From NCBI GenBank assembly GCA_027000105.1, contig JALTOP010000150.1, positions 1 to 6,345 on the forward strand: 6,345 nucleotides of DNA, given 5' to 3'. The position numbers were made by a program, and so were the translations under genes. This DNA is from Planctomycetaceae bacterium (lineage in GTDB: Bacteria; Planctomycetota; Planctomycetia; Planctomycetales; Planctomycetaceae). Shown piece after piece: positions 1-6,005 of this stretch. Numbering within the stretch: the first letter of the stretch is position 1; the number at the start of each line of letters is the position of its first letter. Under the pieces are notes generated by a model, which had not been told where the DNA came from, made no database searches, and saw nothing but the letters and a program-made list of their open reading frames with translations.

Positions 1-378
1 CAAGAGCGACTGGGGAGCGAAAATCAGATCTCGGAAAGTCGTGACACTCTTTATGGCCAGGGAAATCGTGGTGAGGGAAATCCGGAGCAGGAATCGGAAT
101 GGGTCTATTCGGTTCGCCTGGAACCGGTCGATTTCCTCTCCTCTCTGTCATCATCTCTGTCATCATCCCAAAGTGGCAATGTTTTAACGCCAAAGGTTGA
201 GGAACCGGGATCAGAAAATGACGGTTTGCAGAAGTTGACTGTCAGTGTGAGACAATCCGACGAGGAACTGCAGCGTCCCGTCCGCTTTGTACTCACACGC
301 TGGATTCGCCCCGGCGAAACGGCGATTACCGATGAAGGTAATTCTTTCGGTCTGGATTCCGCAGGAGGATTCCAATGA
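1..378 (+). CDS. gspI: GspI-like minor pseudopilin, 3' part only
   Basis: This reading frame is open from the first base and ends at TGA 376-378, giving the last 125 residues of a protein whose start, including any prepilin leader, lies outside the window. The visible part has an EWVYSVRLEPVDF strand, a serine-rich loop, an LQKLTVSVRQ strand, and RPVRFVLTRWIRP near the end. That alternation of a Trp-containing strand, a V-x-V strand and a closing L-x-R-W strand is how GspI-type minor pseudopilins usually finish. Its position directly before GspJ- and GspK-like genes, in the usual I-J-K order, supports the call. The stop overlaps the next start as ATGA, so the two are probably translationally coupled. 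In T2SS the I protein nucleates the pseudopilus tip with J and K. The fold assignment rests mostly on context; GspH or another pseudopilin is possible. Confidence 0.62.
   Translation, partial: QERLGSENQISESRDTLYGQGNRGEGNPEQESEWVYSVRLEPVDFLSSLSSSLSSSQSGNVLTPKVEEPGSENDGLQKLTVSVRQSDEELQRPVRFVLTRWIRPGETAITDEGNSFGLDSAGGFQ
142..165 (+). repeat. Perfect 12-nt tandem duplication inside the gspI-like gene
   Basis: The unit TCTCTGTCATCA occurs twice back to back (142-153 and 154-165), and TC at 166-167 begins a third copy. It is in frame and encodes SLSS-SLSS in a surface-loop-like serine stretch. The 12-nt period keeps the frame, so copy-number change by replication slippage would lengthen or shorten the loop without breaking the protein. 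Confidence 0.85.
363..368 (+). promoter_or_regulatory. Strong Shine-Dalgarno for the gspJ-like start
   Basis: AGGAGG lies 6 bases before ATG 375, inside the end of the upstream gene. It fixes 375 as the start and shows that the J gene can recruit ribosomes itself as well as through the ATGA overlap. Confidence 0.85.
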
Positions 379-1598
379 ATCGAAAGAATCGCCAGTCGAA
401 ACGCAATGGTTTTACCTTGCTGGAGTTGCTGATCGCCGCGGTACTCGTTTCCGCGTTGATGTCGGCTGTGTGGGGGATTATGTCACTCTACAACAGTATG
501 CTGACAGCGGGCCAGGAGGAAGTAACCGAGCAACAGCTTGTCCGTTCGCTGTTTCAGTTGATGGAAGAAGACTTCAGTTCTGTATTAACGCCGCTGGATG
601 AACGAAAAGTTCCAGAAAAACCATTGAATGCAGAGGAAAACGCTTTCGCTGAACTGGCTCAGGAAGATCAGGAAGTAACCGCGTCGCGTTCCATTTTTGA
701 GATCTCCCCCGAGAACAGCAGCCCGGCCGCTCCGGTTTTTGTCGGGACATCGACAGCGATTCGTTTGACAACACATCGCGTGATTCCTCCGAAAAAAGAA
801 TCTGAAATCTCAGAATTCGAATTATTGGACGAACTGGGCGGTGGTTCGAGTTCCGATCGTTACGCAGAGCAGGAAGGGGAATCTCCCGCCGTTTCCGAAT
901 TCCAAACGGTCGTCTACCAGTTTCAGATGCCTGGTCAGAACGAATCGGTACAGTCGCTTCCAGCCGGTCTGTACCGTATTCAGGTCGATTCGCTCGAACT
1001 ACTTTCGCTGTTGAACAACCGCACGGCTTTCCAGGAATCCCGGGTTGAAGATGGGGTGCGTGTCGATCGATTAACGCTTGAATCACTCCTTTTCCCCCGA
1101 CAGGATCAACTGAAAGAGGGGGCAGAAATGGAGATCGAAACGGAGGCAATCGTCCCCCATTACGATTTGGTGCCTGAAGTTGTCAGTTGCCAGTTTGAAT
1201 ACTTCGACGGAGCAGCCTGGGTCTCCGAGTGGCCAACCGAAGGGAATAGCGAGGTCTCCTATCCCGCCGCGATCCGCGTCCGATTTGATCTGATCAACGC
1301 ACAGGAGTTGGAAAAAATGAGCGTCCTGGAAACACCAGCGCAGGAATCGAATGAACTGGAGCGGGAATTGAATGATTCTTTCAGTGCGGAAACGGACGAC
1401 CTCGGAACGAACCCGGGATTGAACGCAAACGAAACAGAAGAATCCGGGCAGGGAAATCTGTCGCCACTTGGGGGGATCACTCCACGCAGCTATTGGCGAA
1501 TTTTTTTGCTGGAGAATCCGAAACCTTCATTGGATGCGTTCGGCTTGGGAAGCGGAAATGAAACCGCCACCAGTTCGTTGGGGAGTTTTCAGCAATGA
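375..1598 (+). CDS. gspJ: GspJ-like minor pseudopilin (long form, 407 aa)
   Basis: Inner-membrane prepilin predicted to join the T2SS pseudopilus tip with I and K. Residues 1-12 are a basic leader ending in Asn-Gly. A type IV prepilin site follows, G12|FTLLELLIAA, with Phe at +1 and Glu at +5 (E17), and residues 13-38 form the hydrophobic helix. The core shows GspJ-like strands: an LTTHR strand near 131-135, a VVYQF strand near 179-183, and near the C-terminal end VVSCQFEYFDGAAWVSEW (269-286) then YPAAIRVRFDL (296-306), a family signature pattern. GspJ proteins are usually about 200 residues; here acidic, Ser/Pro-rich insertions (about 75-120 and 140-176) and an acidic extension after about 310 roughly double it. 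The start at 375 is set by AGGAGG 6 bases upstream and the ATGA overlap. The stop overlaps the gspK-like start by ATGA. The family call is fairly firm, the function of the extra segments unknown. Confidence 0.82.
   Translation: MNRKNRQSKRNGFTLLELLIAAVLVSALMSAVWGIMSLYNSMLTAGQEEVTEQQLVRSLFQLMEEDFSSVLTPLDERKVPEKPLNAEENAFAELAQEDQEVTASRSIFEISPENSSPAAPVFVGTSTAIRLTTHRVIPPKKESEISEFELLDELGGGSSSDRYAEQEGESPAVSEFQTVVYQFQMPGQNESVQSLPAGLYRIQVDSLELLSLLNNRTAFQESRVEDGVRVDRLTLESLLFPRQDQLKEGAEMEIETEAIVPHYDLVPEVVSCQFEYFDGAAWVSEWPTEGNSEVSYPAAIRVRFDLINAQELEKMSVLETPAQESNELERELNDSFSAETDDLGTNPGLNANETEESGQGNLSPLGGITPRSYWRIFLLENPKPSLDAFGLGSGNETATSSLGSFQQ
1580..1585 (+). promoter_or_regulatory. Shine-Dalgarno for the gspK-like start
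   Basis: GGGGAG sits 9 bases before ATG 1595, within the last codons of the J gene. With the ATGA overlap it supports 1595 as the true start, which leaves a normal 18-residue prepilin leader. Confidence 0.65.
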
Positions 1599-3187
1599 AT
1601 CGCGTCATCCCGGATCATTTGAAAATCAATCGACCCAACAGGGAAGGTGTTGTCCTGATTGTGGTGCTGGTGCTGGTGGTGATGGTTGCCTTGGCGGGCT
1701 TCGGATTTCTCTCGGCGATGACAACCGAATACGAGGCAGCAGTCATAAACGGGCAACTCCTTCAAGCACAACAGACACTCGCCAGTGCGGAAACAATGCT
1801 GCTTTGGATCGCTGAGCAATCCGGGAGACAGCCGGAAACTGCGATTGATCTGATGAACGAACCGGAAATGTTCCGTGGACGCAGTCTCCAGTCTGCTTCC
1901 GGGGAGGGGTTGAGTCCTCCGCTTGCCGAGAACGCAGAGCCTGCAAACAGTTCGACAAACCCGTGGCGGTTTTCGGTCATCCATCCGGTCAGCCGAACCG
2001 CGCCCTCGAAGTTGCAATTCGGTCTGCAGAACGAATCGACCCGGTTGCATCTGGCGATGGTTTTGGGATGGGAGCAGGAAGAAACGGGGAGAGGAAAAGC
2101 CGCGTTGATGCAACTGCCCGGCATGACTGATTCCATTGCCGACGCCTTGTTGGACTGGCTCGACGCGGATGACCAGGCCCGCGAATTCGGCGCAGAGAGC
2201 GAATATTATCAACAACTCGATAAACCGTACAAACCACGAAACGGAATACCTGAAACACTTGATGAGCTTCTTTATGTCAAGGGAATCACCCGCGAGTTGC
2301 TGCACGGTTTGACCACTCGTGCGGGGAATGAAACTTCTGTTTCTGTAGCCGATTCCGTTATTGACTGGACGCAACTTCTTACCTGCACCAGTGCCGAGAG
2401 CAACCTGACTCCAGATGGAAAATCGAAAATCAATCTGAATTCGTCCGATCTCAGAAAATTGCACCAGACGCTTTCCGGTCAATTCGATGAATCGTTGGCC
2501 CGGTACATCATACTGGCCAGGCAATATGGCCTCTCTTTCGGCGATGAAAATCGGTCATCTGCTGCCATTTCCGAAGCAACAGCCGGGAGTGCATTGTCGC
2601 TTGAAAAGGAGTCGAAATTTTCCATTGCTTCCCCGGCATTTCTGATCGACACCTACGTTGATGTTCCCTCTGGAAAGCGAACGAAGCGTGTGCCGAGTCC
2701 GCTGCAATCGAATTCGCCCGATTTCCTGGAGTTGGCCGGGCGGATTTTTTCCCAAACCACGGCCAGCCCCGATGATGTACTCATCGGGCGGATCAACATC
2801 AACCTGGCGAATGAAGCGGTTCTGCGCACCATACCGGAGATGTCACCAGAAACGGTGTCGCAAATTATCCAACAGCGGGAGACACTTGAGGAATCGGAAA
2901 GAGGCAATACCGCGTGGCTGCTCAGTCGTCAAGTGATTACTGCCGAGCAGTATCGCCAATGGTTTCCCTATATCACGACAGCCGGGGATGTTTATACCGG
3001 TGAAATCGTTGTTTTCAGAAAAACCGGCGGGCCGTTTCTGCGCAGGAAACTGACAATTGATGCTAGTAAACGCTCTGCCTCGGCAGTAGACTGGATTGAC
3101 CTCACCAGCCAGGGCCTGCCTGCTGCATTACCGCTTCTTGATGGAAGTAGTAACGCAGAACCGCGACTCGGCGTGAATAACAAGTAA
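1595..3187 (+). CDS. gspK: GspK-like pseudopilus tip protein (T2SSK family)
   Basis: Large minor pseudopilin, 530 aa. Residues 1-18 are a leader ending REG, with predicted prepilin peptidase cleavage after G18. Residues 19-38 are a Val/Leu-rich membrane helix. The +5 residue is Val (V23) instead of Glu, the known peculiarity of GspK. The best evidence is residues 172-240: LMQLPGMTDSIADALLDWLD, then ADD, FGAESEYY, PY and N216, ending in ETLDELLYVKGI. This is the T2SSK helix-hairpin-helix (SAM-like) region with its DWxDxD, GAExxYY and PY-x(3)-N pattern. INLNSSDLRKL (279-289) and INLANEAVLRTIPEMSPETV (402-421) match the I-N-x-N-x(3)-x-L motif that opens further HhH-like units. GspK is usually about 300-350 residues, so this one is enlarged, mainly at about 80-150 and 310-390. 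In known systems K caps the pseudopilus and binds I and J. The gene ends at TAA 3185-3187. Confidence 0.9.
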   Translation: MNRVIPDHLKINRPNREGVVLIVVLVLVVMVALAGFGFLSAMTTEYEAAVINGQLLQAQQTLASAETMLLWIAEQSGRQPETAIDLMNEPEMFRGRSLQSASGEGLSPPLAENAEPANSSTNPWRFSVIHPVSRTAPSKLQFGLQNESTRLHLAMVLGWEQEETGRGKAALMQLPGMTDSIADALLDWLDADDQAREFGAESEYYQQLDKPYKPRNGIPETLDELLYVKGITRELLHGLTTRAGNETSVSVADSVIDWTQLLTCTSAESNLTPDGKSKINLNSSDLRKLHQTLSGQFDESLARYIILARQYGLSFGDENRSSAAISEATAGSALSLEKESKFSIASPAFLIDTYVDVPSGKRTKRVPSPLQSNSPDFLELAGRIFSQTTASPDDVLIGRININLANEAVLRTIPEMSPETVSQIIQQRETLEESERGNTAWLLSRQVITAEQYRQWFPYITTAGDVYTGEIVVFRKTGGPFLRRKLTIDASKRSASAVDWIDLTSQGLPAALPLLDGSSNAEPRLGVNNK

Positions 3188-3297
3188 GAAGCGAAAAGAA
3201 GCCAGCCCCGGATCATTGACGAACATGCCTGGTCAACCGGTTATCCCACCCGGACGATTCTCCATACCGGTCAATCCAAATCGATTAAACAGAGACG
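3188..3297 (+). other. 110-base spacer between the gspK-like and gspL-like genes
   Basis: This is the only gap inside the secretion operon. It holds an 8-bp palindrome AACCGGTT (3235-3242), two GGTCAA copies (3231-3236 and 3269-3274), and ATTGAC (3215-3220) facing GTCAAT (3270-3275). No hairpin followed by a T-run is visible, so no intrinsic terminator is called. The purine stretch AGAGA (3291-3295) directly before ATG 3298 is a poor ribosome site, unlike the strong sites before the J and M genes. The gap could hold an internal promoter or an RNA-level control, but nothing decisive is seen. Confidence 0.5.
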
Positions 3298-4905
3298 ATG
3301 AGTAAAATTTTAGCAGTAAGCTGGACGGCCGATCTTCTGCGTTACGTGTATGTGCGGAGCGAGAAAAATGGCTCGATGCACATCATCGCTGCGGGAGAAA
3401 AGAAACGGAGCACAGACAGACAGGAGATTCCGACCGGTTCTCAATCGGAGCCGCAACCGGAAACGCAGCAGGAGCAGGAGCAATCCGGAGCTTCCCTGAA
3501 AGAGGTTCTGAAAAGTCTTGTTTCTGAATTGGGGGCGTCGAAAGCGACACTTCTGTTGTGTATCAATCGAGGGGCTGTCGAATCGGCGACATTCACAGTC
3601 CCGCCGGCTACTGAAGCGGAACTTCCCACACTGGTTCGTAACATGGCTGCCAGGCAGCTTCAGGGAACCAACGAAGATAGCCTGCTCGATTTCGTTGCGT
3701 TTCCACCGGATGAAGATGGGACGCGCAAAGTCTCTGCGATGGTACTGCCGGTTGAGCAGCAGCAACTGGTACAGGAACTGGCTGATGCGGCCGGTTGCCC
3801 GATGCACCGGATCATTATCACCCCTCATGCGTTGAGTCTGTTCGCGCCGCCACAACCAGAAGGCGAGGCGACAGCGACGCTGATTATCAGCGAGGCGGCT
3901 GATGCGGCCCACCTGCTGATTGTGCAGAACGAATTGCCGATTCTATCCAGAACGGTGCGGCTCTCCTCCGATATGAGCACCGAACGGCGGGAGGAGTTTG
4001 TCACCAGTGAAATTCAGCGGACGTTGTTGGCAGAAGATGTTGAAATCGGAAATGTGGTTCTCGTCGGTAGCGAAGTTGAAACCGCCCTGTTGAGTCGCTC
4101 ACTGGAGGATCGATACGATTTTGAAATTCATCAGGTCAGTTCAGTTTCGTTGATCGATGGTGATGCCAGCGGGGCGGCTTTTGGAATTTATACTCCTTTG
4201 GTCGCCGCCCTGAAAACGGAAACATTGCAAATCACTCCAGCGATCGATTTTGCCCATCCGAAGAAAACGCCGGTCCCGGTCAACATGCGAAATCGAATTC
4301 TCGTCATCGCGGCGGTGGTAGTTTTGATCGTGGGAACAGGCTGGTATTACGTCAATTCGCAATTTTCGGAAATTGAAACAGAAATTGCCCAATTGAGAAC
4401 CCGACGGAGCGAATTGAACGAACTAGTAAAAAAAACTCGCACCAAACGCAATCTGGCCAAAGTTCTGTCACGCTGGGAGAGTTCCCGGATCGATTGGCTC
4501 GATGAGTTGCGGGATTTGACAATACGGATTCCGTCCAGTCCGGAACTGTCGTTGCAACAGTTTACCGCTACGCCGACACGAAAAGGGGCTGTTGTCTCTT
4601 TCAGCGGAACGGGCAGGTCTCCAGAAGTGATCCGCCAGATGGAAGTCGCTCTCCACGATCAGTATCACCAATTGAAAACGCCGGGTATTCGCGAACGGAA
4701 ACAGGGGAAGAAAAGTATCTGGACTTTTCAAACAACCATGACCGTTCGGAGCAGACCTCGCGAAAAATATCTCAGTCATCTGACCGAAGAAGAACTTGCC
4801 CAAAGAAGTAGCAGCACGAAAAAGACGAAGGGAAAATCGACCAGAAGTAAAGCGGCTTCCCCCAAAGCGAAGACGAAAAAGAAAGTGGCGGAGGTGCGCT
4901 CATGA
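3298..4905 (+). CDS. gspL: GspL-like assembly-platform protein (PilM-type domain fused to PilN-type domain)
   Basis: Bitopic inner-membrane protein, 535 aa. Residues 1-320 resemble the PilM/GspL actin-like cytoplasmic domain: ILAVSWTADLLRYVYVR opens it, ATLIISEAADAAHLLIVQNE (192-211) matches the second phosphate-loop position, GNVVLVGSEVETALL (251-265) the adenosine-side position, and IDFAHPKK (316-323) closes it as in PilM. A Q/E-rich low-complexity insert lies at about 35-66. One membrane helix spans 334-352, preceded by RNR. A coiled coil follows at about 355-385. Residues 400-490 resemble PilN or the GspL periplasmic domain (WLDELRDLTIRIP, then a beta-rich part with VVSFSGTGRSPEVIRQMEVAL). 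Residues 505-535 are a Lys/Ser-rich tail. Known GspL binds the ATPase GspE on the cytoplasmic side and GspM in the membrane. The conserved Asp and Gly residues of the actin-like nucleotide site appear lost. The start at 3298 lacks a good Shine-Dalgarno. The stop overlaps the next gene by ATGA. Confidence 0.78.
   Translation: MSKILAVSWTADLLRYVYVRSEKNGSMHIIAAGEKKRSTDRQEIPTGSQSEPQPETQQEQEQSGASLKEVLKSLVSELGASKATLLLCINRGAVESATFTVPPATEAELPTLVRNMAARQLQGTNEDSLLDFVAFPPDEDGTRKVSAMVLPVEQQQLVQELADAAGCPMHRIIITPHALSLFAPPQPEGEATATLIISEAADAAHLLIVQNELPILSRTVRLSSDMSTERREEFVTSEIQRTLLAEDVEIGNVVLVGSEVETALLSRSLEDRYDFEIHQVSSVSLIDGDASGAAFGIYTPLVAALKTETLQITPAIDFAHPKKTPVPVNMRNRILVIAAVVVLIVGTGWYYVNSQFSEIETEIAQLRTRRSELNELVKKTRTKRNLAKVLSRWESSRIDWLDELRDLTIRIPSSPELSLQQFTATPTRKGAVVSFSGTGRSPEVIRQMEVALHDQYHQLKTPGIRERKQGKKSIWTFQTTMTVRSRPREKYLSHLTEEELAQRSSSTKKTKGKSTRSKAASPKAKTKKKVAEVRS
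4890..4895 (+). promoter_or_regulatory. Strong Shine-Dalgarno for the GspM/PilO-like gene
   Basis: GGAGGT lies 6 bases before ATG 4902, inside the end of the L gene. It sets the start at 4902, which gives a short basic N-terminus followed directly by a membrane helix. Confidence 0.85.
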
Positions 4906-5828
4906 AGCCGACCAGACAACATATTCTGTTGGCGTTTCTGCTGTTATTGGGAATTTTCCAACTGGGAGATTACGTACTAAATTCCATGATTCAGGCCCCG
5001 CTGGAAAAACTTCGAAACGAACGGGAAGCACTTCAGGAAGATATTGAAAAACGGGAAAAACTGCTTTCCGAAGCCCGTGTGGCGGGGAAGAAGATCGAAC
5101 GTTGGAAAAAGAAATCACTTCCGTCAGATATTGAAACGGCTCGCTCTCTTTATCGTAACTGGTTGCTGGAGGTGATCCGCGAAGCGAAATTGCAAAACGC
5201 GACGGTTGGTTCCGGGTCGCCAGCCAGCCAGTATGGGCTTTATCGGGCCATGCCCTTCGATGTAAAAGCCAGGGGAACGCTGCTGCAACTGACGAACGCC
5301 CTGTTCCGGTTTTATAACTCGGATCAATTGCACGAAATAAAATCTCTTCGCATCACGCCGGTGGGGAATTCGGGACAGTTCGATATTTCCCTCGGAATCG
5401 AGGCACTGATCATTCCCGGTTCCAAGAGGAAGTCGCTCAACACGGGAAAGGCGAAATGGCTCGCCTCGACTGATCCACGCGATTACGCCATCATTGCCCG
5501 GGATAATCTGTTTGGCATCGGTGTCAACAATCAGGACCCGATGAAGATGACCATCCTCAGTGCAGTGACCAGCCGAAACGGCAAGCCACTTGCCTGGATT
5601 ACCGAATTGATAACGGGGCGAGTCATCAAGGTGGCACCGCAGGCGTCCTTCGAAACGGTCGCTCTTTCCGGACGTGTCATCCAAATCGGACAGGATAGTG
5701 CCATCATTGATTCGGGTGGTCAACGAATGAAATTGACCATCGGCCAAAGCTTTGCCCAGGGAACAATCATCCAACCGGAAGCAGCCGATAAATTGCAGAC
5801 AAAATCCGAAACAACCTCCAGAGATTGA
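4902..5828 (+). CDS. GspM/PilO-like protein with a GspC/PilP-like C-terminal domain
   Basis: Predicted inner-membrane platform protein, 308 aa. Residues 1-6 are basic; 8-27 form a membrane helix (ILLAFLLLLGIFQLGDYVLN). Residues 30-70 are a charged coiled coil, and 80-172 a mixed alpha/beta domain with MPFDVKARGTLLQLTNALFRFY (117-138) and LHEIKSLRITP (143-153), matching the PilO/GspM plan of helix, coiled coil and ferredoxin-like domain. After a linker comes a second part: YAIIARDNLFG (195-205), recalling the short Leu-Phe-Gly segment before the homology region of GspC, then a beta-rich stretch with AWITELITGRVIKVAP (231-246), VIQIGQDSAIIDSGGQRMKL (259-278) and IGQSF (280-284). This resembles GspC/PilP domains that contact the secretin. 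It follows the L gene with an ATGA overlap, as expected for an L-M pair. No other gspC candidate is in the window. The first half is fairly sure, the C-like identity tentative. Confidence 0.66.
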   Translation: MKPTRQHILLAFLLLLGIFQLGDYVLNSMIQAPLEKLRNEREALQEDIEKREKLLSEARVAGKKIERWKKKSLPSDIETARSLYRNWLLEVIREAKLQNATVGSGSPASQYGLYRAMPFDVKARGTLLQLTNALFRFYNSDQLHEIKSLRITPVGNSGQFDISLGIEALIIPGSKRKSLNTGKAKWLASTDPRDYAIIARDNLFGIGVNNQDPMKMTILSAVTSRNGKPLAWITELITGRVIKVAPQASFETVALSGRVIQIGQDSAIIDSGGQRMKLTIGQSFAQGTIIQPEAADKLQTKSETTSRD

Positions 5829-5888
5829 AAAAGAATCGTCACCTGTTCCTCCCCGCCTGGTTGTTGATATCGATACGGTTACGGAAAT

Positions 5889-5989
5889 CTGTCGGTTTTT
5901 CATAGAGAAACAGCAAGTTTACCGGAACATATCGCTGAGTCGGTTGTTTCATACTCTGTCTCAATTTGTAATAACCGCTGAACCGACAG
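5889..5989 (+). repeat. Spaced 9-bp inverted repeat with an extra half-site
   Basis: CTGTCGGTT (5889-5897) is perfectly complementary to AACCGACAG (5981-5989). A third, direct copy of the core, GTCGGTT, lies at 5939-5945, overlapping the candidate -35 box. The arms are 83 bases apart, too far for a simple hairpin, but the three GTCGGTT/AACCGAC copies flank and overlap the candidate promoter. They could be binding half-sites for a regulator; chance is also possible. Confidence 0.4.
5944..5972 (+). promoter_or_regulatory. Candidate sigma70-type promoter for the serine hydrolase gene
   Basis: TTGTTT (5944-5949) and TGTAAT (5967-5972) are separated by 17 bases. The -10 box matches five of six consensus positions, but the -35 box matches only its first three. 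A transcript would start near 5979 and give a leader of about 27 bases before ATG 6006. Planctomycete promoters are poorly defined, so this is a pattern match only. Confidence 0.35.
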
Positions 5990-6005
5990 TCGTGGGAGTT
6001 TATCG

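Larger units (their letters stand above)
5829..6005 (+). other. 177-base spacer after the secretion operon
   Basis: This spacer separates the last platform gene from the serine hydrolase gene. It holds a spaced 9-bp inverted repeat and a possible promoter (entered separately). No stem-loop directly followed by a T-run was found: the T-run at 5896-5900 has no adjacent complementary arm. Read-through from the operon into the hydrolase gene therefore remains possible. Confidence 0.6.

Noticed and set aside
574..1149. Open frame of 191 codons on the - strand inside the gspJ-like gene
   Set aside because: Its Pro/Arg-rich translation has no recognisable fold and it is fully contained in a supported gene.
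1660..1685. GTG/CTG-rich run that looks like a trinucleotide repeat
   Set aside because: It is explained by the Val/Leu-rich membrane helix of the gspK-like prepilin.
1589..2524. Long open frame of 311 codons on the - strand opposite the gspK-like gene
   Set aside because: It is antiparallel to a strongly supported gene with family motifs. Its translation is Arg/Gln/His-rich without domain or signal features, so it is a codon-bias shadow.
3216..3246. TTGACG (3216-3221) as a -35 box for a promoter before the gspL-like gene
   Set aside because: The best -10 partner, TTATCC at 3241-3246, is poor and 19 bases away, so it is not strong enough to call.
3231..3275. Palindrome and inverted repeats in the K-L spacer as a terminator or riboswitch
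   Set aside because: The arms are 6-8 bp, no T-run follows, and no known riboswitch core was recognised.
3310..3912. Open frame of 200 codons on the - strand opposite the gspL-like gene
   Set aside because: Its Arg/Leu-rich low-complexity translation is the complement of the Q/E-rich coding region.
5124..5903. Open frame of 259 codons on the - strand opposite the GspM/PilO-like gene
   Set aside because: Almost all of it mirrors a supported coding region and it has no recognisable motif.
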